Assembly (NCBI RefSeq): GCF_901000735.1
Contig: NC_081546.1
Coordinates: forward strand, 10,692,152 to 10,756,151
DNA: 64,000 nt
Source: Corylus avellana
Lineage: Eukaryota > Streptophyta > Magnoliopsida > Fagales > Betulaceae
Direction: 5' to 3'
The position numbers were made by a program, and so were the translations under genes. Numbering within the stretch: position 1 is the stretch's first letter; each line of letters begins with the position of its first letter. Positions 20,894 through 32,420 of this stretch are shown in pieces. The notes under the pieces were generated by a model. It did not search any database. It was not told where the DNA came from and worked only from the letters and a program-made list of their open reading frames with translations.

Positions 20894-23873
20894 GATATAT
20901 ATGGGCCATGCCACGATGAAGAGAGGTAGGACTACAAAAGTAAGAACACTAAGCCAATAAAATGAAAGCAATTAACCAGCTATTCTAAATTATTGTCGCT
21001 TATTAAAAAACAAATACTACTAAATCATTACTGTCAACACCAGAAGCGGAATGGTACAATGACAATGGTTGTAGAGAAATTTTAAGCGATTATCAAAAAT
21101 ATCAACAATATGTACTAGTTGTCAACTTGACACTACTGTCTACCTCAAAAAAAAAATGAAAATTTAATAAAAAATCAGCGACACTGCTGTCTTTTACGAC
21201 GTGGGCTGAAGAAGTATTCGAGTGTTGTAACTTGTTCTGACATCATGAGGTTGGGGGTTTCCCAAATTTGTAATCCAAAAAATAATCAAGTTGCATCAGA
21301 AGATTTAAATATAGGGTTCCTTTGACAAATGGCTTTTTAAATGAGTTTTTTTTTTTTTTTTTTTTTTATTTTATTTTTTAGTTATAAGAATTAAGTGATT
21401 GATCATGTGATATAAAGGTGTTAATTTTTATGAAATAAAATGAAAAAAATAGTTTTGAAAATATATTTACTTTCTTTTTTTTGTTTTGACAAAAGTAAAA
21501 ATAAGGCAGAAGGAGATGAAAATCGTTTGCCAAAAGGTGCCATGAATCTTAGTTGATGTACCAGCCATTACGGTGGGGAAGCATCATTCTTGATGAAACG
21601 GTTTGTATTCATTAAAGCATTCAAATAGCGTAACGCGACGCCCTATATTGTATAAAATAAGAGCTAGGTGATATTAAGTGAGTGATATGACGTTTTTTCC
21701 TTTTATTTATTTTTCTTTTTGTTGAAATTGAGGAGGTTTAGAGTATTAAGATAGACCTAACCATAAAAGATAAAATATAAGTAGCTTGTTTTATAAACCT
21801 CTCAGTTTTCTATATCCTTTCAATCTAAAAAATATCAAAACATTAATAAATAACTTTCCTCCCTCTTCACTAAAAAAAAAAAAAAAAACACTCTTAAAAC
21901 CCACCCTTAACACAACAATAAAAACCTAAAAAAAGGAGAAAAACTTAAAATCCTAAATTATAGCAAACATTAATTATCTCATCTTTTCTCAAGTAAAAAA
22001 GAAATATAAGAGATCGGAAAAGTACCCCACATGCAGTCGGCTAATTATAGTCACCATCATCCTCATCATCCTTAATTAATATTATTTTCACAAATTATCA
22101 TTTCTGTTAATATATTTGTTGTGTCAACAGCACGTGGGCCTTGCATTATATTTTTCTTTCTCGTTGAATATGTTTTCTAATCCAATTTGGAGTATATTTA
22201 AGTAGCCGACTTGGAGTCTATTATAGCTGTCATCAATACTTTTCATTTTGGGATTTGTAAGAACTAAGAAGCAACCGACTTTTACTCTCAAATTTTATGA
22301 GAGCCTGTAGTTAGAAATTTTATAGTCGAAACAATTAATTTATAAGAATTTTTATTTGTTATACGATTGTCATATAATTGAAATAATATGACAATAAAAT
22401 TATTACTATGTTTGTTAAGCACGTGCTGATAAAAATTTTGGTTATGAACAAGTGCGCATCATTATCATCATCGTCATCATAGAATTATTACTATTTTTTT
22501 TTTTTTTTTTTTTCTTATGTGAGAAAGTCGAATGCTAATAAAGAATATTAAGAAAGATTTGGATTCACTTGAAGATGACAGTCCAACCAAGGACCGGATT
22601 AGTTTACTTTGTTCTATCTGGCATGAACAACGAGCAAACTCTGAAAGCTTTCTACAAAGTCTTCTTTATTAAGATCAACAAAGTTGGAGAATTTTGTTAC
22701 AATTACACAGCCTTCCTTCACATTCTAAAACACTGCAAAGAGTAATATTCTGGTCCTATATCGGGATTCTAACAAAATTTTAAATCGACTAGTCATTTTA
22801 AGGTGATTTATAAAAGACCCTCATATATAGATGTTAGGTCTCACATTCCTTACTAAATGAAACTAGGCTTTATAAGTGATTCTAAAGAGACTTAAAATTG
22901 ACTAGTCCTTTTAAAGTGATAGTTCAAGTGTGACTAGTGTTTTTCTGTGGGTGGCTAATTTGCTTAAATTTATAACAAAAAAATCTTTAAAAATATATTC
23001 TACAAATTCTAGCCCCCATCCTTTGTTCACTGAGTTACGCAACATTGGCCACTTTGTAAGATGTCTGGTTCCTAGGATTCATGGAAATCTCCCTGACTTG
23101 GTTATGTAAAAGTGAATGAGGATGTTGTTGTGAACAAAGTAAAGCAGAGAATGGGTATAGGCATTGTAGTCAAATCTCTAACAAGCACATCAGACTTGGC
23201 AAAAATTTCACTACCAAAAACAAATGACCTATACAGGCGCATTTTTTCCCCAGAGCTTGTGTGAGATGCATGGACTGAGAAAAAACCATCAGTAACAAAA
23301 TAAGCGTTGGTATTTTAATATAAGAGCCAAAAAATAAGAATCGGTATACATGGGGTTGATTTTGTATTTTTGCTATCTACTTTTCTAAACCACCTACGCG
23401 CATCCGTCTCAAAATTTTTAGTTATAAACTTTCCATTTTTTTCTTTCTTTTAAAATATTATTTATTTATCTGCTTTCATTAGTCCCAAAGAAGAGATAGA
23501 ATCATGTTGATGTTTTTATTAGTATAAATTACGCATTGTTGAGTTACCAAGCTCAACAAATTGTAGAACCACAACAAAATTTTAGCTATTTTGACTAACT
23601 GGATGTGAAATTTCTTTTAAAAATTTTTGATACAGGGCTAGGGAGAATTAATAATCTTTTAACTATTTTGGATTGCCCAATACAATATAAGTACTCTTAG
23701 TAAAAAACGCACATGTTATTAAATATATAAAGGTAAATTAATGTATTACATCGATTATGTGATACTAGAGTAATTAAAGAAGATGTATGTGCAATTTACC
23801 AATATCAAGAGAAACATATATGGGTGATATAATCCGGTATATATTCCTGTTAGTGTAATTTTTTTGTTGACAC
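20894..23873. other. AT-rich intergenic sequence, no gene recognised
   Basis: Contains poly(T) tracts (about 21348-21368, 22494-22514), the remaining promoter region of the severed exon, and otherwise low-complexity sequence. A 52-codon open stretch from 23106 (VKVNEDVVVNKVKQRMGIG to TGA at about 23262) has ordinary protein-like composition but no start codon and no recognised relatives; it may be a gene fragment. Confidence 0.4.
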
Positions 23874-23968
23874 AGGTGTCGTGCTTTTTTTTTTTTTTTT
23901 TTTTTGAATTGGTTTTCGAATCTTCATTGATAAAGTAAACTTAAATCGTGAGTACAGAATCATATACT

Positions 23969-26900
23969 TTAGAAAGGAAAATCTTCTCTCCAAAGTTTGT
24001 GCGCATCTCCATTAGCCTCACGGGGGATGTGATTCACCTGGTAGTCCTGAAAACTTCGAAGTAACTGTTTCATGTCATCAATAATCAACCCATAAGACCT
24101 CCAACCTCCCCCATCAGACTGGAGAGCTTGGACGATCTGAATCGCATCACCTTCAAGAATGAGTTTTCGAATGCCCAGCCTGAGACGTAATTCGATTCCC
24201 CTCCTTGCTGCCAGCGCCTCAGCCCTAGCTAGATCATTGATGAATGCCATTGTTTCGCAAAGCATGGCTAATACCTCACCCTCTTGATCTCTCACAAGGA
24301 CACCGATCCCTATCCTCGGCCCTTTGCCGTTGACAGCAGCGTCCTAGTTAACTTTGATAGTACCTAGGGGTGGTTTTTGCCACGGGACAGTGACTGGCCT
24401 TCTTGGTACAGACCGAAGTTTGCCAGCTTGCACTACTACAGCCATGAGATGAGCTTCCAATTGATCCTTCGACGTACGTAAAATTGCTTGTGGGCTCTTA
24501 AACTTGCCTTCGAAGACCATAGAGTTCCTCCGGAGCCAAATTGCCTTGCCACTATCACTGCCAACTGTATCTCCTCGACAGTACTTCTTGCCTGCATGTT
24601 CTCCATAATGGTCATAAAATCCATTTCTGCGCTGGAGCTTTTTTGTATTCTCATGGAGCATTCAGACCACACGTCCTGGGCAGAGGGGCAACTCCAGACA
24701 ATATGCCCTATCGTTTCCACCTCAAGATGACAAATCGGGCAAAGGGGGTCAGGTGTGATGTTCTTCTTAAATAGTTTATCCTTGGTGGGCAGGATGTCAC
24801 TGCATGCCTTCCAAAGGAAAGCTTTTACTGCTCGTGGACCATCAATGTTCCATATGGCTTTCCATAGAAGTTTGGTGCTGTCTCTGTTGGAACAGCTTCC
24901 CTTATCCACTTCGAATTTTTCTTTTGCAAGATGGTACGCACTCCGAACTGAGTACTCGCCATTCCTTGTGCATTGCCATATCATCCTATCACCCCCTCTG
25001 CATGGACACACGGCCAAACTACAAATAAGTCCTGCTTCCTTAGCCGAAAAAATCTATTGGATTAAAGGCACGTTCCACCAATTAGAGTCCCTGTCTATCA
25101 GCTCACTCACTTTGGCATTCCTGTCGAGGATGCGTACGGAGGACTAGAGAAAACCACCGGTGGTTGTGGGAACCCATTTGTCTGTCCATTTGCCAATTTT
25201 GCTTCCATCTCCCACCCTCCAGGATAGCCCCTCCAAAAGCAATTTCCTAGCATTCCAACAACTCCGCCAAACATACGAGGGTTGTCTACCCAATGTTGCG
25301 TCCAAGAAAGTGCCATGTGGGTAGTATTTTTCTTTAAGAATTTTGGAAGCTAACCCATCCGGATTTTGGAGCAGTCTCCACCCTTGTTTTGCAAGAAGGG
25401 CCATGCTGAACCATTCGAAGTCTCTAAACCCCAAACCTCCTCTCTCCATTGTCCTTCCAAGTTTTTGCCAACTCATCCATGCAATACGACTATCCTCTTG
25501 CTTGTGGCCCCACCAGAATTTGGACATCAAAGAATTGATGTCCTTGCATAGAGTCTTCAGCAATTGAAAAACACTCATGGTGTATGTGGGTATGGCTTGA
25601 ACCACCACCTTGAGAAGCACCTCTTTTCCGGCTTGTGAAAGGAAATTTTCCTTGCATCCTTGCATACACTCCTAAATCCTCCCTTTCATACCCGCAAAGG
25701 CCCTAGATCGGGATGGGTCTATAATTTCCGGCAATCCAAGGTACTTCTCGAAGTTTGTGGTGACCCTCACTCCTGCCATCGAAGCAATGAACTCCTTCAC
25801 CTCCACTTGAGTGTTTTTGCTAAAAAAGATGGAAGTCTTTTCACAGTTTAGCTTCTGCCCCGAAGCTCTCTCATATTTACCAAGGATTTCCTGCACATTG
25901 CCCCATTCCATAAAATTTGCCATGCAAAATAGCAAACCATCATACGCAAAAAAGAGATGATTTTTTTTGTTCTTCCTTTGGCAATAGGCAAGCCTATGAT
26001 TCTGCCCTCCCTGTTCGCCTTCTTTCGAAGGGTGCTGAGAACCTTAGTGCATAATATGAATAGGTATGGTGACAGCGGATCTCCTTGTCGAAGTCCCCTT
26101 GTAGGCCGGATGTTTCCAAAGGGTGTCCCATTGATGAGCACCGAGTAGGAAACAGTTCGAACACACGTCATAATACGGTCCACCCATAGCTCATCAAACC
26201 CAATTCTCTGCATCAATAACTCCAAGAAATCCCATTCCACTTGATCATACGCCTTGCTCATGTCGAGCTTGAGCGCTATATATCCCTTTCTTCCTTTGAG
26301 CCGAGTATTCATTGTATGGAGAACCTCAAATGCAACTATGACGTTATCTGTGATACGTCGCCCAGGTAAGAAGGCGCTTTGATTTGGCGAAATAATAGAA
26401 TTCAGCATTCTCTTCATTTTATTTGCAAGCACTTCCGCAATAAGTTTATAAAGAACATTACATAAACTGATAGGCCGGTAGTCAGTAACCCAAAAAGGAG
26501 TTTTGCTCTTGGGAATTAAAACAATATGTGTAGTATTTATTAATGGGTCAAAAATACCATAGTTCAAGAAATCCAGAACAGCCTTACCTACCTCCAGACG
26601 TACAATTTCCCAAGAGTGTTGATAAAAACAAGCTGAAAATCCATCTAGGCCAGGTGACTTGAGAGGGTGCATTTGGGAAAGAGCGGTGTCGATTTCCTCC
26701 ATGGTGAACTCCTCAAGCAATGCTACATTCATCTCTGAAGTTACATGTGGTTCCAAAGTAGACAGGCACTCCTCCACACCAAGAGTATGTTCCGTTGTGA
26801 AAAGTTTTTGGTAAAAGGCCATAAACACCTCAGGGATCTCCTTCTTTTTCCATTCTCTTCCCTCGTCGTCCTTTATGCATCGGATGTGATTGATCCTTCT

Positions 26901-28013
26901 ACGATGGTCTGCCCATGCATGAGAAAATGGCGTATTCCGGTCGCCATATTGGTACCAATTTTGCTTCGCTCGCTGTTTCCACTTTATGTCTTCTTGCTCC
27001 ATAATAAACTCAATTTCTAACTTAAGACGTGTAATTGCTGCCCACTATTCCGGTCCCTCAATCCGTTGTAATTCCTCTAGCTCCTTGGTTTTCTTTTTAA
27101 GAAGTTTGTCCACACTACCATGTTTCGCCCCACTCCATCTGGTAAGAGCTTTCTAACAGATAGCCAATTTGTTCTACACCGTCTGTAAGCCAGTGGTCTC
27201 TACATGCCCTTCATGCCACGTCTCCTCCACTATTGCACCGTAATCCTCATCTAGCTACCACTTGGCTTCAAACTTGAAACTTCTATAAAATTCCATCATT
27301 CTGTCCTTTTTGTGATTGAAGTGCATTAATAAGGGCTTGTGGTCCGATGTCCTTGCAGCTAGCACATAGACAGTAACTTCCTGGTATATAGCACACCATT
27401 CCAAATTGGCCACAATGCGATCAAGTTGTTCCTTGATGAACCCCCCATCATGTCTTCCATTAGTCCAGGTGTGTTGGGCTCTTTTGAATCCCAGATCCTT
27501 TAGATTACAGCTGTCTAGAGCATTCGGAAATAGATCCATTTGACTCTCCCTTCTTAAGACTGCTCTTGTCTTCTCCTCTTGCTTAAGGATTTCGTTGAAG
27601 TCGCCAATGCACATCCAAGGTTGGGGCTGGTGAAGTTTAAGGTGCTCAAGCAACTCCCATGACTCATGCCTCTTGGCGGTAACCAGATGACCATAAAAGC
27701 AGGTGAGTTTCCAAACACCTACCTTGTCAGCAAGTTTCACGAGTGCATTTATGTGCCGACGAGTGTAATTTTGATTCTCCAATACTTGTTCTTCTTGCCA
27801 AAATAAAGCCAAACCTCCAATAAGACCCACCAGTTCCACCACAAACATACCTCTGTAACCCAACTTCACTCTAATTCCTTCCATCCTATCTTTCCTACAT
27901 TTTGTTTCCATAAGAAACAAAATGTTGGGCTTCTTTTCCTTCACCAAAAGGCAAAGGTCTTGAACTGTCTAGGGGTTCCCAAGCCCCTGGTAGTTTCAGC
28001 TAAGGAGAATCAT
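23969..28013 (-). pseudogene. LINE ORF2: endonuclease - reverse transcriptase - zf-RVT - RNase H
   Basis: ORF2 nicks target DNA and reverse-transcribes the LINE RNA from the nick. It starts at ATG 28013-28011, overlapping the ORF1 stop as ATGA. The expected SWN near its start is S-stop-N, and GLGNP is also followed by a stop. Endonuclease: LFLMETKCRKDRMEG, CIGDFNEIL, RTSDHKPLLMH (27947-27255). After several stops, RT spans 27002-25848: LKSPGLDGFSACFYQ, NQSAFLPGRRITDNVIVAFE, LKLDMSKAYDQVEW and GLRQGDPLSPYLF. A frameshift in an A-run near 25960 follows, and the catalytic FADD box reads FAYD, losing one Asp. The zf-RVT region follows (LWKAIWNIDGPRAVKAFLWK, CPICHLEVETIGHIVWSCP; 25017-24436). RNase H lies at 24295-23969 (ARAEALAARRGIELRL, NHIPREANGDAHKL). 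Inactive by several lesions. Confidence 0.92.
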
Positions 28014-29468
28014 GGCCTTTGGCAGGGCTGTGTAACGACCTCCACCAATTTATGCATAGACTTCCTCTGGGTCACAACTGCTTTCTTACTTCGTTTCCCT
28101 GACCTCTCTGTGCCAATACCTTTGGTTTCCTTGTATTCGTTCCTGTCTCTTTTTGCCTTGTGATTGGGCTGGGTTGTTGCCCTGTTGTTTGCCACGCTCC
28201 TGGCCAAACGCTTCCAAGTTTTCAAATCTGGCATGGAGTTAGTGTCCTCTTTTTACCCCCTTCCCCTCTAGGCTCAACAGCCCCTGACAACACGAACTCC
28301 ATACTAGTGACGTCCAACCCTTCCATATTACCCCCCACTCTTGTTTCTCCAACTCCTACCACAACATTCGTCGAGCCCGTGTGTTCCCTAACCTCAAGGC
28401 CCAAAATCGGGTCCTGTCTAGTAACCTCCAGTTGACTCTCTGCCCCTTGACGCTCCATAGCATTTAATTCTGATAATCCATGCAGCTGAGAATACGTCGA
28501 ATCTTTCCTTTTGTTTCTACCAACGTCCTTTCCTGAATGGTGAATCCCGGATCCTATGTTCCCACAACGCATACTCTTATTGGCGCCCTTGGTAGTTCCG
28601 TAGGATTCGAAATTTGCCATATTGAAGAATCTCTCCCCTGAGTGCCTGTCATTGTAGGTCTCGTCATCTGCCATTGGTGGATTTTTGCTCGACTCCTCCC
28701 TGCTTGTGGTACTTCCTCGAGTTCCTCTTCGTCTTGGATCCAGGGCCCTAAGCCCCACACTCCATTCTTTAGTATCCTTCGCCGTACTAAGGTGTGTCGA
28801 GAAAGGAACCGGGCATCCTCTTGGGCCATGGACTATACGTCCACATCGGAAACAAAATAAGGGTAGCTTTTCATATTTGAACTTAACCCATGATGATTTC
28901 CCCGCAAGACTAAGGGCTCTACCATGATCAAGAGGTTTAGTGATGTCGATCGTAACCTGCAGCCTCAAACAACTCCCCGAGCCCGTACCATCACCTGCAA
29001 TGTCAACATCTTCAAGTTCTCCCAACGATCTCCCAATCTTTGTGCCAATGCTCTTGTTCATACAAAGAAGAGGCATGTCATGAACTTGGATCTAAAATGA
29101 GGAATGGTTGAATTCCAATTGGGAAGGCGATGTACTTCTGTCAAACTCATTCAAAATCAATATCTGCCTATCAAACGACCATGGCTGCCCGTCCAACACC
29201 CTCCGCTTATCAACTTCATCAGTAAACTCAAACAGCTAGATGTTGTCTCTCAGCTCTTTGAATTTCACGCCTCCTGCAGTATGTCGTATAGTAGATAATA
29301 CCGATCTGAATGCCTCCTTGTTTACGTTCTTTTCTGTCCATACCTTCCCAACCAGACACTTCCCTCCCGATCTTCTCCCCCTCAGTTAGAGAGATCTTCC
29401 CATGTAGGTCCTCCAGTTCATCCGCCATTCCTTCTTGTTCTATCACCAAATCACCACTACTAAACCTC
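28010..29468 (-). pseudogene. LINE ORF1, copy left of the gap
   Basis: ORF1 of plant L1 elements is an RNA-binding protein with a DUF4283 domain and CCHC knuckle. Here it begins near MADELEDLHGKISLTEGEKI (about 29428), then a 44-bp deletion at about 29368 shifts the frame. The DUF4283 part and the knuckle CFRCGRIVHGPRGC (28222-29076 frame) are readable, followed by a Ser/Arg/Gly-rich tail. A frameshift near 28230 leads to the conserved DLKTWKRLAR motif and the stop TGA at 28012-28010, which overlaps the ORF2 ATG by four bases (ATGA). The 44-bp deletion is flanked by TCCCG repeats and is absent from the copy right of the gap. Confidence 0.85.
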
Positions 29469-29500
29469 CAACGCCGAATAATGGTAGGAGACTAAACCCT

Positions 29501-29600
29501 NNNNNNNNNNNNNNNNNNNNNNNNNNNNNNNNNNNNNNNNNNNNNNNNNNNNNNNNNNNNNNNNNNNNNNNNNNNNNNNNNNNNNNNNNNNNNNNNNNNN
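29501..29600. other. Assembly gap, 100 N, inside LINE ORF1
   Basis: The sequence just right of the gap (TTCTACCAACGTCC) repeats sequence at 28516, and both copies run to the same point (GTAGGAGACTAAACCCT). The contig ends overlap by about 1 kb without having been merged. Confidence 0.95.
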
Positions 29601-30579
29601 TTCTACCAACGTCCTTTCCTGAATGGTGAATCCCGGATCCTACGTTCCCACAGCGCATACTCTTATTGGCGCCCTTGGTAGTTCCGTAGGATCCGAAATT
29701 TGCCATATTGAAGAATCTCTCCCCTGAGTGCCTGTCATTGTAGGTCTCGTCATCTGCCATTGGTGGATTTTTGCTCGACTCCTCCCTGCTTGTGGTACTT
29801 CCTCGAGTTCCTCTTCGTCTTGGATCCAGGGCCCTAAGCCCCACACTCCATTCTTTAGTATCCTTCGCCGTACTAAGGTGTGTCGAGAAAGGAACCGGGC
29901 ATCCTCTTGGGCCATGGACTATACGTCCACATCGGAAACAAAATAAGGGTAGCTTTTCATATTTGAACTTAACCCATGATGATTTCCCCGCAAGACTAAG
30001 GGCTCTACCACGATCAAGAGGTTTAGTGATGTTGATAGTAACCTGCAGCCTCAAACAACTCCCCCAGCCCATGCCATCACCTGCAATGTCAACATCTTCA
30101 AGTTCTCCCAACGATCTCCCAATCTTTGTCCCAATGCTCTTGTTCATACAAAGAAGAGGCATGTCATGAACTTGGATCCAAAATGAGGAATTGTTGAATT
30201 CCAATTGGGAAGGCGATGTACTTCTGTCAAACTCATTCAAAACCAATATCTGCCTATCAAACGACCATGGCTGCCCCTCCAACACCCTCCGCTTGTCAAC
30301 TTCATCAGTAAACTCAAACAGCCAGATGTTGTCTCTCAGCTCTTTGAATTTCACGCCTCCTGCAATACGTCGTATAGTAGATAATACCGATCTGAATGCC
30401 TCCTTGTTTACGTTCTTCTTTGTCCATACCTTCCCAACCAGACACTTCCCTCCCGCTTCCTTGCCATCTGCAATTTCACCTTCCTCCACCTGAATCCCGA
30501 TCTTCTCCCCCTCAGTTAAAGAGATCTTCCCATGTAGGTCCTCCAGTTCATCCGCCATTCCTTCTTGTTCTATCACCAA
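29601..30579 (-). pseudogene. LINE ORF1, copy right of the gap (5' end intact)
   Basis: Frame from ATG 30579 (or the second ATG at 30558, MADELEDLHG): an acidic N-terminus, then the DUF4283-like domain (VFRSVLSTIRRIAGG-like stretch, SFDRQILVLNEFDR, FWIQVHDMPLLCMN, RLQVTINITKPLDRGRA). The knuckle CFRCGRIVHGPRGC follows, and RRRGTRGSTTSREESS. It is open for at least 320 codons before running into the gap. It contains the 44 bp missing from the left copy, so this version keeps the frame. The function is binding of LINE RNA and chaperoning of target-primed reverse transcription, by family knowledge. Confidence 0.85.
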
Positions 30580-30700
30580 ATCACCACTACTAAACCTCCA
30601 ACGCCGAATAATGGTAGGAGACTAAACCCTCAAAACTATCGGTTTCTCTAGAGAGGAACCCTAGCGAGGACGAGACACGCCTTGTCTTTTAGGTGTCGTG

Positions 30701-30770
30701 TTAATGAAACCTAATTCTAATCCTTCCTCATATCAAGGATGGCCTAATACAAAAACATACCATTTGTCTG
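30701..30770. other. Short spacer between LINE and element B
   Basis: Seventy bases ending in GTCTG, the left target copy of element B. Directly continuous in the empty site with 36877 onward. Confidence 0.7.
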
Positions 30771-30963
30771 TGTTAAGTGCTAAAATATTCATATTTTTAG
30801 CTCTTAACTTACATGTTTTAATCCTTTAGTTTTATCTAATTCATGCCATTTTAGTTCCTTTATGTGTTTTCCATGTTTTTATAGGTTTTCGGAAGAAAAG
30901 AAAGTAAATTTGGAAGATTTGGGCTCAAAGAGAGAAAATGAGAAAAGTTGGAGCCCCTGACAG

Positions 30964-31115
30964 TGCGATCGATCGCAGGCTCCCTGTGATCGAGCGCACT
31001 ACCAGAGAAGACAAAGCATGAAGCAGCCATGTGCAATTGAGCGCACAACAAAAGAGGCTCGATCACAGACGTGCGATCGAGTGCACACGGGTTGTAATCG
31101 AGCGCAACCGTGCGC
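30964..31115 (+). promoter_or_regulatory. Palindrome array, U3 of element B 5' LTR
   Basis: Starts with a perfect TGCGATCGATCGCA (30964-30977), then GTGATCGAGCGCAC, GCAATTGAGCGCAC, CTCGATCACAG, TGCGATCGAGTGCAC and GTAATCGAGCGCAAC. It ends about 128 bp before the TATA box. Confidence 0.75.
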
Positions 31116-31654
31116 AGGTGACACATCAAGTGGCGGCCAGACTGTTAGTATTTCTATATTAAGGTTTTCCAACTCCCACTTGTAATAGGAATAAAACCCT
31201 GTGAATTTTCTAGGTTTACTAGTGTAACAAGGACTTCTAAAGCCCTATAAACAGACCTCTAAACCTTGAGAATAATAAGAAAAAAAAAAAGAGGGGGGGG
31301 GGGGGGAAAGACACAACTTGGGGAGAGGAATTAGAGGCTACCTTTCCGTGCTTTCTTTACCTTTTCCTTTTTCTTTTATTATGTATAACTAACTCTTAAG
31401 GAGGGCTAGATTGAAGCCCTAATTATGTTTATTTAATATTTCAATATTGGTGCCTTTGTGATAATCATATTGTGTTGCTTAACTTGATTAATTCCTGTTT
31501 TCTTGAATTCCTCATATGTATGTGATTGGTCATTATATGCATATGGTATGGATTAGTTAATTAAATCAATTTGGATGATGAAGTCTTGGGTTTAATAAGA
31601 GTAACAAAAGATATCCACACCGGATTCTTGGGTTAATCAACATGGAAAACTAGG

Positions 31655-31835
31655 AGTGTACACCCATGCCCTAGGTTCTGTGTGTTGGTCGATTGCCATA
31701 GATTTATGCTTTCTTAAAGAAGAACTTAGTATACACCCATGCTAAATCCTTTGACAAAGAAAAGAGTTAGAGTATACACCCATGCCTAACTCGTTGTTCA
31801 GGGAAATCAATAGCTTAAGAAGTATACACTCATGC
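31655..31835 (+). repeat. Four spaced AGTATACACCCATGC repeats, 5' LTR of B
   Basis: Copies start at 31655, 31728, 31771 and 31821: spacings 73, 43 and 50 bp, identical to element C and to B's 3' LTR (36383, 36456, 36499, 36549). Confidence 0.8.
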
Positions 31836-32148
31836 CCTTACGTTGGCAAACATTAGGTATTCATAATATGATTGGATCATTGGCATCTTGTTATATTAAT
31901 TCATCATAATTAGTAGTAGATATCAAAGCCCTACCTTTCATTTATCTTGATATCTTTTTATTTCTTTTTCATAATATTAATTTAGTGACAAGTTAATATT
32001 TTTATCAATTCTAAAACAAAATCAACAATCCTCGTGGGATCGATCTCATACTTGTTGCACTATACTATCATTTGATCTTGTACACTTGCGAGTAAAATGT
32101 ACTATATATTATCTATTAATTTAGGTAGTATTTTGCACAACAAGTTTT

Positions 32149-32166
32149 TGACGCCGTTGCCGGGGA
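32149..32166 (+). other. Primer-binding site (tRNA-Asp type) of element B
   Basis: TGACGCCGTTGCCGGGGA, one mismatch from the tRNA-Asp complement. Confidence 0.9.
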
Positions 32167-32256
32167 TTGTTTGATTTTCTTTGAAATTTTTTTTTTTCCT
32201 TAGTTTATTTTTGTTGTTTTTATAGTTTTCTGTAGTTGTTGTTCTGCCTCCGGTGG

Positions 32257-32314
32257 TGCACTCGAGCGCCCATTCCAGGGCAACTGAGCGCACCTCACGG
32301 TGCGATCGATCGCA
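32257..32314 (+). promoter_or_regulatory. Palindrome repeats in the leader of element B
   Basis: CACTCGAGCGCCC, AACTGAGCGCACC and a perfect TGCGATCGATCGCA at 32301-32314, between primer site and gag. Confidence 0.65.
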
Positions 32315-32420
32315 CTTCCAGACAACAGCACAGAAACTGTTTTAATTACAGATCTGATTTATTTCTTTTATTTTTGTTTTTATTTTTCTTTTGTTATTTA
32401 ATTTTTTTTTTTTTTTAATC

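Larger units (their letters stand above)
23874..30700 (-). mobile_element. L1-type LINE, reversed, target duplication AGGTGTCGTG
   Basis: Non-LTR retrotransposon read on the minus strand. The 3' end is a poly(A) tail (poly-T at 23885-23905 on plus). Ten-base target copies AGGTGTCGTG flank it at 23874-23883 and 30691-30700, which fixes both ends. It carries ORF1 (nucleic-acid binding) and ORF2 (endonuclease, RT, RNase H). The assembled span is inflated because ORF1 appears twice on either side of the gap at 29501-29600; removing the overlap leaves about 5.7 kb, a normal size. Confidence 0.92.
30771..32142 (+). repeat. 5' LTR of element B
   Basis: 1,372 bp, TGTTAAGTGC to TTGCACAACA (ending at 32142). 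Palindrome array 30964-31115, TATA CCCTATAAACAG at 31243-31254, then a poly-G run (31292-31307), and four AGTATACACCCATGC repeats (31655, 31728, 31771, 31821). Confidence 0.93.

Noticed and set aside
28554..30493. Plus-strand frames opposite LINE ORF1 (for example 29771-30169)
   Set aside because: They are antisense shadows of ORF1, repeated in both overlapping copies, with no recognisable domain.
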